Assembly: GCA_943328885.2 (NCBI GenBank)
Contig: CALQBT020000053.1
Span: forward strand, 1 to 10,209
Direction of reading: 5' to 3'
DNA length: 10,209 nucleotides
DNA from: Bordetella parapertussis
Lineage (GTDB): Bacteria > Pseudomonadota > Gammaproteobacteria > Burkholderiales > Burkholderiaceae_C
Positions 1 through 6,868 of the stretch are shown here, piece after piece (position 1 is the first letter of the stretch; every line of letters begins with the position of its first letter). A model generated the notes under the pieces. That model was not told the origin of the DNA. It saw nothing but the letters and a program-made list of their open reading frames with translations, and ran no database searches. The position numbers were made by a program, and so were the translations under genes.

Positions 1-1
1 G

Positions 2-1099
2 CACCTGCTGTGCTACGCGATGAAGGCCAATTCCAGCCTGGCAGTGATCAAGACCTTTGCCGACATGGGTTTGGGCTTCGACATCGTCTCGGGCGGCGAG
101 TTGGCACGCGTGATCGCAGCCGGTGCCGATCCGGCCAAGGTGGTGTTTTCGGGCGTGGGCAAGACCCGCATCGAAATGGCTGCGGCACTGGAAGCCGGCG
201 TCAAGTGCTTCAACGTCGAGAGCGAGGCAGAGTTGTCGACGCTGTCGGCGGTCGCCTCGAGTTTGGGCCGGACGGCCGCGGTCAGCCTGCGCGTCAACCC
301 AGACGTCGATGCCAAGACCCACCCCTACATCTCGACCGGCCTGAAAGGCAACAAATTCGGCGTCGCGCATGAGCTCGCTCGCGCGGTCTACGCCCAGGCT
401 GCCAAGCTGCCTGGCCTGCGGGTGGTGGGCATCGACTGCCACATCGGCTCGCAAATCACCGAGGTCGCACCCTATCTGGATGCGCTGGAGCGGCTGCTGG
501 ATCTGGTCGAACAGGTCGAGGCCGACGGCACGCCCATCCATCACCTCGACCTGGGCGGCGGCCTGGGTATCACCTACACCGACGAGCGCCCCCCCGACGC
601 AGGCGAACTGATCGCCCGGTTGCTAGCGCGCATCGACGCACGTGGCCATGGCCATCGCGAACTGCTGATGGAGCCCGGCCGCTCCCTGGTCGGCAACGCC
701 GGCGTGCTGCTGACCGAAGTGCTGGTGCTCAAGCCTTCTCCGGAGAAGAACTTCTGTATCGTCGATGCGGCGATGAACGACTTGGTTCGCCCAGCGATGT
801 ACCAGGCCTGGATGGGCATCGTGCCTTGCAGCCAGCGCGATGAAGCCACACTGACCTGGGATGTCGTGGGGCCGGTCTGCGAGTCGGGCGACTGGTTGGG
901 CCGCGACCGCGCGCTGGCGCTGCAGGCCGGTGACCTGCTGGCCGTGCTGTCTGCTGGCGCCTACGGCATGACGATGGCCAGCAACTACAACACCCGGCCG
1001 CGCGCCGCCGAGGTGATGGTCGATGCCGGCCAGGCAACGCTGATCCGCCGCCGCGAGACCGTACAAGAGCTGTTTGGCAACGACATCCTCCCCAGTTGA
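2..1099 (+). CDS. lysA: Diaminopimelate decarboxylase, 5' end outside window
   Basis: This PLP enzyme decarboxylates meso-diaminopimelate to L-lysine, the last step of lysine synthesis, in the cytosol. The frame is open to the left edge and reads HLLCYAMKANSS, so the ATG at base 20 is internal: its next codon is the PLP-binding lysine of the YAxKAN motif. Roughly 50 N-terminal residues are missing. Visible landmarks in order are HIGSQ (440-454), the phosphate-binding glycine loop GGGLG (554-568), EPGR (671-682), the CESGD motif that supplies the active-site cysteine from the partner subunit (878-892), and AYGMTMASNYN near the C-terminus. These are the standard Fold III (alanine-racemase-like) decarboxylase motifs, and CESGD favours LysA over arginine or ornithine decarboxylases. 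The reading frame is intact to its TGA. It points towards the regulator gene and is not part of the transport operon. Confidence 0.96.
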   Translation, partial: HLLCYAMKANSSLAVIKTFADMGLGFDIVSGGELARVIAAGADPAKVVFSGVGKTRIEMAAALEAGVKCFNVESEAELSTLSAVASSLGRTAAVSLRVNPDVDAKTHPYISTGLKGNKFGVAHELARAVYAQAAKLPGLRVVGIDCHIGSQITEVAPYLDALERLLDLVEQVEADGTPIHHLDLGGGLGITYTDERPPDAGELIARLLARIDARGHGHRELLMEPGRSLVGNAGVLLTEVLVLKPSPEKNFCIVDAAMNDLVRPAMYQAWMGIVPCSQRDEATLTWDVVGPVCESGDWLGRDRALALQAGDLLAVLSAGAYGMTMASNYNTRPRAAEVMVDAGQATLIRRRETVQELFGNDILPS

Positions 1100-1115
1100 A
1101 GGCCGATCGGGCCTT
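1099..1115 (+). terminator. Weak hairpin at the end of lysA
   Basis: AAGGCC, a 5-base loop (GATCG) and GGCCTT form a perfect 6-bp stem that begins on the last base of the lysA stop codon. No T-run follows (TTGGAC), so it is at best a weak or Rho-assisted terminator. It lies in the 39-base gap between the convergent lysA and regulator genes and could act on both strands. A second 7-bp pairing, ACCACAG (1122-1128) with CTGTGGT (1149-1155), spans the regulator's stop codon and may contribute. Confidence 0.35.
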
Positions 1116-1138
1116 GGACACACCACAGCGCCCGAGCT

Positions 1139-1852
1139 TCAGTCCACACTGTGGTTCCTCAGGCCGACCAGATTCAGCACGCGGACGCCACCGTATTCGA
1201 CACGGATCAGCCGGTCTGCCTGCAAGGCATTGAGGGCCGAGTTCACACGCTGGCGTGACAGCCCGACCAGGTAAGCCAGTTCCTGCTGGGTGATGCGCAA
1301 CAACTGTCCCACGCCGGGGTAGAGCACCGGGTGAAACAGCGCAGCCAAGCTGCGCGCGACCCGCGCATCGGGCTGGTTGGCGCGGTCAATCTCGCGCGCC
1401 GCGATGAATTGACCCAGCCGCTCGTTGAGCTGATTCATCACGAAACGGTTGAATGGGATGCTGCGCTCGAGCAAGCGCCAGAACACCGCCACCGGCAGAC
1501 CGGCGACCGTGCTCTTGCGCAGCGCCTCGATGTTGTAGCGATAGATCTCGCGCTTGAGCAGCGTGCCCTCGCCGAACCAGGCCCCGGGCGGCAGACCGGT
1601 GTAGGTGATCTGCTGGCCCTCAAGGCTGACATTGCTCATCTTGAGCAGGCCGTCGATCACACCGAACCAGAAGGTCGACGGCGCGCCCGTGCGGCAGACT
1701 CGCTCGCCGGTTTCGGCGCTGACCACCTGTAGCGCGGCTGCCGCCTCCTGCCGATCGGCTTCCGAGATCACGGCCAACCATGGGATATTGATCAACTCGG
1801 CCGCAGTGGGCGAGCGCGCGCGCTGTCGCAGCCTGGGAGCGGAGGGGTTCAT
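1139..1852 (-). CDS. Crp/Fnr-family transcriptional regulator
   Basis: A 237-aa protein with the two-domain Crp/Fnr plan: an N-terminal cyclic-nucleotide-type beta-roll (about residues 25-140), a long dimerisation helix (about 140-165), and a C-terminal winged helix-turn-helix. The recognition-helix segment LSRQRVNSALNAL aligns with the SRETVGRIL segment of E. coli CRP. The Arg that reads the G of TGTGA is kept, but the CRP Glu is replaced by Gln. Only one cysteine is present (ERVCRTG), so an FNR-type 4Fe-4S cluster is excluded. The effector pocket keeps a GE...R pattern, but the Ser after the Arg is Tyr (YRYN), so cAMP binding is doubtful and the ligand is unknown. The ATG at 1852 has no good ribosome-binding site just upstream. 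The gene diverges from the acyl-CoA ligase operon, and regulation of that operon and of itself is the likely role (inferred). Confidence 0.9.
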   Translation of the reverse strand: MNPSAPRLRQRARSPTAAELINIPWLAVISEADRQEAAAALQVVSAETGERVCRTGAPSTFWFGVIDGLLKMSNVSLEGQQITYTGLPPGAWFGEGTLLKREIYRYNIEALRKSTVAGLPVAVFWRLLERSIPFNRFVMNQLNERLGQFIAAREIDRANQPDARVARSLAALFHPVLYPGVGQLLRITQQELAYLVGLSRQRVNSALNALQADRLIRVEYGGVRVLNLVGLRNHSVD

Positions 1853-1856
1853 TTAG

Positions 1857-1870
1857 ACGATCTAGATCAA
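1857..1870. promoter_or_regulatory. FNR-like palindrome beside the regulator start
   Basis: ACGAT-CTAG-ATCAA matches the FNR/FixK-type consensus TTGAT-N4-ATCAA at 8 of 10 half-site positions. It contains the perfect 10-bp palindrome GATCTAGATC (1859-1868). It lies only 5 bases upstream of the regulator's ATG, inside the expected leader, so binding there would block rather than activate the regulator gene. The divergent ligase gene starts 136 bases away. It could be a site for the encoded regulator or for a global FNR-like protein, or it could be chance. Confidence 0.3.
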
Positions 1871-1905
1871 TAACCTGGGAAAGCCCGATCAGGGAAGACC
1901 CTTTA

Positions 1906-1935
1906 ATTGTCGTCGCACCGACAAAAAAGCGTCAA
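1906..1935 (-). promoter_or_regulatory. Predicted promoter of the Crp/Fnr gene
   Basis: On the minus strand a -35 element TTGACG (1935-1930, 5 of 6 matches to consensus), an 18-base spacer and a -10 element GACAAT (1911-1906, 4 of 6) would start transcription near 1899. That gives a leader of about 47 bases before the regulator's ATG. The operator at 1907-1924 fills the space between the two elements, so its occupancy should repress this promoter. This is a prediction by eye. Confidence 0.35.
1907..1924. promoter_or_regulatory. Candidate Crp/Fnr-type operator TTGTCG-N6-CGACAA
   Basis: A perfect 6+6 bp inverted repeat with a 6-base spacer has the geometry of Crp-family sites (TGTGA-N6-TCACA), keeping TGT but changing the inner half-site bases to CG. 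The centre is 1915.5. It is the best dyad in the 153-base region between the regulator and the ligase operon. The altered inner bases fit with the Glu-to-Gln change in the regulator's recognition helix, because the Glu of CRP normally reads that part of the half-site. That link is inference. Confidence 0.45.
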
Positions 1936-1944
1936 ACGAAGTCC

Positions 1945-1957
1945 TAGCATACGCTCG
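1945..1957 (+). promoter_or_regulatory. Predicted -10 and start site of the ligase/transport operon
   Basis: TAGCAT at 1945-1950 matches TATAAT at 4 of 6 positions, and no acceptable -35 hexamer lies 17 bases upstream. If transcription starts at 1957, the -10 occupies -12 to -7 and the operator at 1907-1924 is centred at exactly -41.5. That is the class II activator position of Crp/Fnr proteins. The leader to the TTG start would be about 49 bases. The geometry is seen in the sequence; activity is inferred. Confidence 0.35.
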
Positions 1958-1993
1958 CAATCGCTGACCGGCCCTTCTTGGCTTGGTCATGCC

Positions 1994-2008
1994 GAAGGAG
2001 TTGCCTTG
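1994..2008 (+). promoter_or_regulatory. Ribosome-binding site and TTG start of the acyl-CoA ligase
   Basis: GAAGGAG at 1994-2000 is a near-perfect Shine-Dalgarno, followed by a 5-base spacer and TTG at 2006. No in-frame ATG occurs until well inside the conserved domain (about residue 51), so a rare TTG start is needed. This decides the N-terminus and keeps the control region non-coding. Confidence 0.7.
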
Positions 2009-3952
2009 CTGACGACCTGTCCCCGCCTCTTGCTCGACCACGCCCGCCAGCGGCCAGATGCCGCAGCGCTGCGCGAAAAGGAATACGGCATTTGGCATAC
2101 CACCAGTTGGTCTGAGTTGGCCAGCCTGGTGCGCGATCTGGCCTGCGGCATGGCCGAGGCCGGTCTGGGCGCAGGTCAGCATGTGGTGCTCGTGGGTGAC
2201 AACCGGCCTAGGCTCTATGCCAGCATGTTGGCGGTGCAATCGCTGGGGGCGGTGCCGGTGCCCCTGTACCAGGATGCGGCCAGCAGCGAATTCGTCTTTC
2301 CGATCAACAACGCCGAGGTGGTGTTCGCTGTGGTGGAAAACCAGGAGCAGGTCGACAAGTTGCTCGAGATCCGCAACCAATGCCCTTTGCTGGCGCGGAT
2401 CTGGTTCGACGCTCCCCGCGGCTTGCGCAAGTACGATGAGCCTGGCTTGAGTTCCCTCGATGCGCTGGTCGAAGCAGGTGCAGCACGCAAGCTGCGCGAT
2501 CCTGGCTTCTTCGACGCCGAGGTGACAAAACTCAGGCCCGATGATGTCGCAGCGATGTTCTTCACCTCGGGTACCACCGGCAACCCCAAGGGCGTGGTGC
2601 ACACCCACGCCTCGCTGCTGGACCGGGCCCAGGCCGGCAAGGACTTCGATCGCTTGACCGAGCGCGAGGAGGTGCTGGCTTATATGCCGCTGGCCTGGAT
2701 CGGCCAGAACATCTTCAGCTATGCCCAGTGGCTGGCCTGCGGCTACATCGTCAACTGCCCGGAATCGGCGGCCACCGTCACGATAGACCTCAAAGAGGTC
2801 GGCCCGACCTATTACTTTGCGCCGCCGCGCATCTTCGAAGGCTTGCTCACGACCGTGATGATCCGGATGGAGGACGCTTCAAGCCTCAAGCGGTGGCTGT
2901 TCCAGCGCTGCATGGCGCTGGCCCGACGCGTCGGCCCGGCACGGCTCGATGGCAAGCCCGTCTCCTGGATCGATCGCCTGAAGTGGCGCCTGGGCGACCT
3001 GGCGATCTATGGCCCGCTGCGCAACAGCCTGGGTTTCAGTCGGGTGCGCGTGGCCTACACCGCGGGCGAGGCGATCGGGCCCGACCTGTTCAGCTTCTAC
3101 CGCTCGATCGGCATCAACCTCAAACAACTCTACGGCTCGACCGAAACCGCTGTGTTCGTCTGCCTGCAACCCGACCATGAGGCGAGATCCGATACCGTCG
3201 GTGTGCCAATCGCCGGGGTGGAGATCAAACTCACGGACAGCGGCGAAATCCTGATCAAGAGCCCGGGTCTGCTCAAGGAATACTACAAGAACCCTTCAGC
3301 CACCGCCGAGGCCTTGACGCCCGACGGCTGGTTCCACAGCGGGGACGCTGGATTCCTGGACGCCGGCGGACACCTGAAGATCATCGATCGCCACAAGGAT
3401 GTGGGCCGCCTCAAGGGCGGTCCACATGACGGCGCGATGTTCGCTCCCAAGTATGTCGAGAACAAGCTCAAGTTCTTCCCCTACATCAAGGAGGCGGTGG
3501 CCTTCGGCGACCAGCGCAGCGCGGTCTGCGCCTTTGTCAACATCGATGCCGAGGCGGTGGGCAACTGGGCCGAGCGGCGCAACCTCGGCTACGCCGGCTA
3601 CGCCGACCTCGCGCAAAAACCTGAGGTCTACGCATTGATCCGTGACTGCGTCGAACAGATCAACGCCGACCTGGCGCAGGATGAACTGCTCGCAGGCAGC
3701 CAGATCAGCCGCTTCCTGGTGCTGCACAAGGAACTCGATGCCGACGATGGCGAGATGACGCGCACCCGCAAGGTCAAACGCGGCGCGATCTTCGAGAAGT
3801 ACCAAGTGCTGGTCGACGCGCTGTACGGTGGCAAGACAGAGCAGTTCATCGAGACCGCGGTCAGGTTCGAGGACGGTCGGTCGGGCAGCGTCTCGGCCAC
3901 CCTGAAGATCGGCGACGCCACCACCCTGCCTGCCCTGAAGAAAGCCTCCTGA
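2006..3952 (+). CDS. AMP-forming acyl-CoA ligase (long-chain type)
   Basis: An ANL-superfamily ligase that joins a carboxylic acid to CoA through an acyl-adenylate; it is cytosolic or membrane-associated. Landmarks, with rough residue numbers from the chosen start, are the ATP-binding loop TSGTTGNPKG (about 187-196), YGSTE (about 376), GWFHSGD (about 440), the hinge DRHKDVGRLKGG (about 463), and C-terminal TRTRKVKRG carrying the likely catalytic lysine region. The frame is open from a TTG at 1907, but that start has no ribosome-binding site and lies in the control region. The TTG at 2006 has AAGGAG five bases upstream and gives a sensible N-terminus (LLTTCPRLLLDHARQRPD), so I start there: 648 aa. 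It is the first gene of the operon, ending 1 base before livG. The presence of a transporter behind it suggests it activates the imported acid. The exact substrate is unknown; it resembles long-chain fatty-acid ligases in length and layout. Confidence 0.92.
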   Translation: MLTTCPRLLLDHARQRPDAAALREKEYGIWHTTSWSELASLVRDLACGMAEAGLGAGQHVVLVGDNRPRLYASMLAVQSLGAVPVPLYQDAASSEFVFPINNAEVVFAVVENQEQVDKLLEIRNQCPLLARIWFDAPRGLRKYDEPGLSSLDALVEAGAARKLRDPGFFDAEVTKLRPDDVAAMFFTSGTTGNPKGVVHTHASLLDRAQAGKDFDRLTEREEVLAYMPLAWIGQNIFSYAQWLACGYIVNCPESAATVTIDLKEVGPTYYFAPPRIFEGLLTTVMIRMEDASSLKRWLFQRCMALARRVGPARLDGKPVSWIDRLKWRLGDLAIYGPLRNSLGFSRVRVAYTAGEAIGPDLFSFYRSIGINLKQLYGSTETAVFVCLQPDHEARSDTVGVPIAGVEIKLTDSGEILIKSPGLLKEYYKNPSATAEALTPDGWFHSGDAGFLDAGGHLKIIDRHKDVGRLKGGPHDGAMFAPKYVENKLKFFPYIKEAVAFGDQRSAVCAFVNIDAEAVGNWAERRNLGYAGYADLAQKPEVYALIRDCVEQINADLAQDELLAGSQISRFLVLHKELDADDGEMTRTRKVKRGAIFEKYQVLVDALYGGKTEQFIETAVRFEDGRSGSVSATLKIGDATTLPALKKAS

Positions 3953-3953
3953 C

Positions 3954-4763
3954 ATGGCCAATGAAGCGCATAGCCAAGCCCCCGGCAACGTCATCCTCGA
4001 GGTCAAGAACATCTCGCTGGCTTTCGGCGGTGTCAAGGCGCTGACCGACATCAGCTTCGACGTGCGCGAGCATGAGATCCGAGCGATCATCGGCCCCAAC
4101 GGCGCGGGCAAGAGCAGCATGCTCAACTGCATCAACGGCGTCTATCAACCGCAGCAGGGCAGCATCACCTTCCGCGGTCAGTCCTTCTCGCACATGAACT
4201 CGCGTCAAGTCGCCGAGATGGGCGTGGCGCGCACGTTCCAGAACCTGGCACTGTTCAAGGGCATGAACGTCATTGACAACATCATGACCGGACGCAACCT
4301 GAAGATGAAGACCAACATCTTCCAACAAGCCTTTCGCAACCCCTTGGGCATCGGCCGGGCCGAGCGTGAAGAAGAAGAGCACCGCGCTTTCGTCGAGCAC
4401 ATCATCGACTTCCTCGAGATCCAGGCACACCGCAAGACCCCGGTGGGCCGCCTGCCCTACGGCCTGCAAAAGCGCGTCGACCTGGGACGCGCGCTGGCGA
4501 TGGAACCGAAGGTGCTGCTGCTCGACGAACCGATGGCGGGCATGAACGTCGAAGAGAAACAAGACATGTGCCGCTTCGTGCTCGAGGTCAACGACGAGTT
4601 CGGCGCCACTATCGTGCTGATCGAGCACGACATGGGCGTGGTGATGGACATCTCCGACCGCGTGGTGGTGCTGGACTACGGCAAGAAGATCGGCGACGGC
4701 AGCCCCGACGAGGTGCGCCAGAACGAGGACGTGATCAGCGCGTACCTCGGCACCTCACACTGA
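3954..4763 (+). CDS. livG: ABC importer ATPase, LivG type
   Basis: One of two nucleotide-binding subunits of a branched-chain-amino-acid-type (HAAT) importer; it hydrolyses ATP on the cytosolic face. At 269 aa it is of usual LivG length. Walker A GPNGAGKS is at residues 47-54, the signature region LPYGLQKRVDLGRAL at about 167-181, Walker B VLLLDEPMAGMN at about 186-197, and the switch histidine in IEHDMG at about 224. The charged insert around residues 115-150 (NLKMKTN to EEEEHRAF) is normal for LivG and absent from LivF. The signature reads YGLQKR where LivG usually has YGQQR, a mild subfamily change. The ATG follows the ligase stop by 1 base with no clear ribosome-binding site, so translation is probably coupled to the ligase. 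Confidence 0.93.
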   Translation: MANEAHSQAPGNVILEVKNISLAFGGVKALTDISFDVREHEIRAIIGPNGAGKSSMLNCINGVYQPQQGSITFRGQSFSHMNSRQVAEMGVARTFQNLALFKGMNVIDNIMTGRNLKMKTNIFQQAFRNPLGIGRAEREEEEHRAFVEHIIDFLEIQAHRKTPVGRLPYGLQKRVDLGRALAMEPKVLLLDEPMAGMNVEEKQDMCRFVLEVNDEFGATIVLIEHDMGVVMDISDRVVVLDYGKKIGDGSPDEVRQNEDVISAYLGTSH

Positions 4764-4782
4764 CGGCGCAGCGGAGACACAG

Positions 4783-5712
4783 ATGGGTTTCTTCATCGAA
4801 GCAACGATCGGCGGCCTGATGTCGGGCATGCTGTACGCGCTAGTGGCGCTGGGCTTCGTGCTCATCTTCAAGGCCAGCGGCGTGTTCAATTTCGCACAGG
4901 GCGCGATGGTGCTGTTCGCAGCATTGGCGATGGCGCGCTTTGCCGAGTGGATTCCAAGGTACCTCGGCCTTGACAGCAAGCTGCTGGTCAACCTGCTGGC
5001 CTTTGGCGCCGCGATGGTGGTGATGATCGCGGTGGCCTGGGTGATCGAGCGACTGGTGCTGGGGAAATTGGTCAACCAAGAGGGCATCACGTTGCTGATG
5101 GCCACGCTGGGCATCACCTACTTCCTCGACGGCTTCGGCCAGACCGTGTTCGGCTCGGACATCTACAAAATCGACGTGGGCATGCCCAAGGAGCCGATCT
5201 TCCTGTTCGAGAAGGTCTTCGAAGGCGGCGTGCTGGTCAGCCAGGAAGACCTGATGGCGGCCGCGGTGGCGACTGTGCTGGTTGCGGTGCTGGCGGCGTT
5301 CTTCCAGTACACCGGCACCGGCCGGGCGCTGCGCGCGGTGGCCGACGACCACCAAGCTGCACAGTCGATCGGCATTCCGCTGAACCGCATTTGGGTCATT
5401 GTCTGGGCGGTGGCCGGCTTCGTCGCGCTGGTGGCCGGCATCATCTGGGGCAGCAAGCTCGGGGTGCAGTTCTCGCTCTCGCAGGTGGCGCTGAAGGCGC
5501 TGCCGGTGGTCATCCTGGGCGGGCTGACCTCGGTACCGGGCGCCATCATCGGCGGGTTGATCATCGGCGTGGGCGAAAAACTCAGCGAGGTCTACATCGG
5601 GCCGTTCTTCGGTGGCGGCATCGAGATCTGGTTCGCCTACGCGCTGGCGCTGCTGTTCCTGCTGGTGCGTCCGCAGGGGCTGTTCGGCGAAAAAATCATC
5701 GACCGCGTCTGA
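4783..5712 (+). CDS. livH: ABC importer permease, LivH type
   Basis: Inner-membrane permease subunit of the HAAT importer, 309 aa, the usual LivH length. It is almost wholly hydrophobic with about eight predicted membrane segments. It opens with the LivH hallmark, a glycine-rich first helix (LMSGMLYALVALGFVLIFKA) followed by GVFNFAQGAMV. Near the C-terminus are the GGLTSVPGAIIGGLIIG stretch, which is the ATPase-coupling region of the family, and the ending RPQGLFGEKIIDRV. A GGAG ribosome-binding site lies about 7 bases before the ATG, and 19 bases separate it from livG. It pairs with the LivM-type permease. The substrate is not readable from this subunit. Confidence 0.93.
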   Translation: MGFFIEATIGGLMSGMLYALVALGFVLIFKASGVFNFAQGAMVLFAALAMARFAEWIPRYLGLDSKLLVNLLAFGAAMVVMIAVAWVIERLVLGKLVNQEGITLLMATLGITYFLDGFGQTVFGSDIYKIDVGMPKEPIFLFEKVFEGGVLVSQEDLMAAAVATVLVAVLAAFFQYTGTGRALRAVADDHQAAQSIGIPLNRIWVIVWAVAGFVALVAGIIWGSKLGVQFSLSQVALKALPVVILGGLTSVPGAIIGGLIIGVGEKLSEVYIGPFFGGGIEIWFAYALALLFLLVRPQGLFGEKIIDRV

Positions 5713-5742
5713 GCGCAGAACAAGAAGACACCGGAGACCCAC

Positions 5743-6807
5743 ATGCTCTATCGCGAAAATGGCCAGTTCAAAACCAGCTACCGGGCTGACCAGCAGATCT
5801 TCCCGATCGCACAGGACCGCTACCTGATCCTGACGCTGATGGCCTTCGCCTTTCTCGCCGTGCCCTTCTTGGCCAGCGAGTACATGCTGCGTGCAATCCT
5901 GATCCCGTTCCTGATCCTGTCGTTGGCCGCGCTGGGCCTCAACATCCTGGTGGGCTACTGCGGCCAGATCTCGCTGGGCACCGGGGGCTTCATGGCCGTG
6001 GGCGCATATGCTGCGTACAACCTGCTGGTGCGCATAGACGGCATGCCGCTGGTGCTGGCGATCCTGCTGGGTGGCCTGTTCTCGATGGGCGTTGGCGTGA
6101 TCTTCGGCATCCCCAGCCTGCGCATCAAGGGCATGTACCTGGCGGTGGCGACGCTGGCCGCGCAATTTTTCTGCGACTGGGCGTTCCTGCGCATCAAGTG
6201 GCTGACCAATGATTCGTCCTCAGGCTCGGTCAGCGTAGCCGGTCTGAAACTGTTCGGCTGGAGTATCGAAACCCCAGCCGACAAGTACCTGTTCTGCCTG
6301 GGCTTTCTAGCGGTTTTCGCACTGCTGGCCAAAAACCTGGTGCGCAGCCACATCGGCCGCGAGTGGATGGCCATTCGCGACATGGACGTCGCCGCGGCGG
6401 TGATCGGCATCCGTCCGGTTTACGCCAAGCTCACCGCCTTCGCCGTCAGTTCGTTCATCGTCGGTGTGGCCGGCGCCTTGTGGGCCTTCGTCTACCTTGG
6501 GTCTTGGGAGCCGGCGGCCTTCTCGATCGACCGTTCGTTCCAACTGTTGTTCATGATCATCATCGGCGGGCTGGGTTCGATCATGGGCAGCTTCTTCGGC
6601 GCGGCCTTCATCGTCGTGTTGCCGATCGTGCTCGACCAGGCACCAGCCTGGCTGGGCGTCTCACTCGACACCGCGTTCACCTCGCACCTCACTTTCATGA
6701 TTTTCGGTGCGTTGATCGTGTTCTTCCTGATCGCCGAGCCTCATGGCCTGGCACGCCTGTGGTCCATCGGCAAGGAAAAGCTGCGCCTATGGCCCTTCCC
6801 GCACTGA
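5743..6807 (+). CDS. livM: ABC importer permease, LivM type
   Basis: The second permease of the HAAT importer, 354 aa. A hydrophilic N-terminal stretch of about 25 residues precedes about eight to ten membrane segments. LivM hallmarks are LGLNILVGYCGQISLGTGGF (about 64-85), GIPSLRIKGMYLAVATLA (about 120-140), the cytosolic RDMDVAAAVIGI loop (about 210), and GGLGSIMGSFFGAAFI near the C-terminus. Thirty bases separate it from livH, and a GGAG motif precedes the ATG. The reading frame is intact and length is normal for the family. Confidence 0.93.
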   Translation: MLYRENGQFKTSYRADQQIFPIAQDRYLILTLMAFAFLAVPFLASEYMLRAILIPFLILSLAALGLNILVGYCGQISLGTGGFMAVGAYAAYNLLVRIDGMPLVLAILLGGLFSMGVGVIFGIPSLRIKGMYLAVATLAAQFFCDWAFLRIKWLTNDSSSGSVSVAGLKLFGWSIETPADKYLFCLGFLAVFALLAKNLVRSHIGREWMAIRDMDVAAAVIGIRPVYAKLTAFAVSSFIVGVAGALWAFVYLGSWEPAAFSIDRSFQLLFMIIIGGLGSIMGSFFGAAFIVVLPIVLDQAPAWLGVSLDTAFTSHLTFMIFGALIVFFLIAEPHGLARLWSIGKEKLRLWPFPH

Positions 6808-6828
6808 ACCCATCCCCTTCTTTCCCCG

Positions 6829-6849
6829 GCACTGACGAGTGCTACTTTT
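6829..6849 (+). promoter_or_regulatory. Small hairpin between livM and the binding-protein gene
   Basis: GCACT, loop GACG, AGTGC makes a 5-bp stem followed by TACTTTTC in the 61-base gap after livM. It resembles a very weak terminator or processing site just ahead of the binding-protein gene, which in such operons is usually needed in excess. The short stem makes chance quite possible. Confidence 0.2.
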
Positions 6850-6868
6850 CCTACCTCTGGAGGCAAAC

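Noticed and set aside
1922..1950. Possible -35 hexamer 17 bases before TAGCAT
   Set aside because: The bases at that place (CAAAAA) do not match TTGACA. The promoter is better explained as activator-dependent.
4840..6165. Minus-strand open frame of 441 codons antisense to the two permease genes
   Set aside because: It is a shadow of GC-rich coding DNA: the translation is dominated by His, Gln, Arg and Asp with no domain, while the plus strand encodes clear LivH and LivM proteins.
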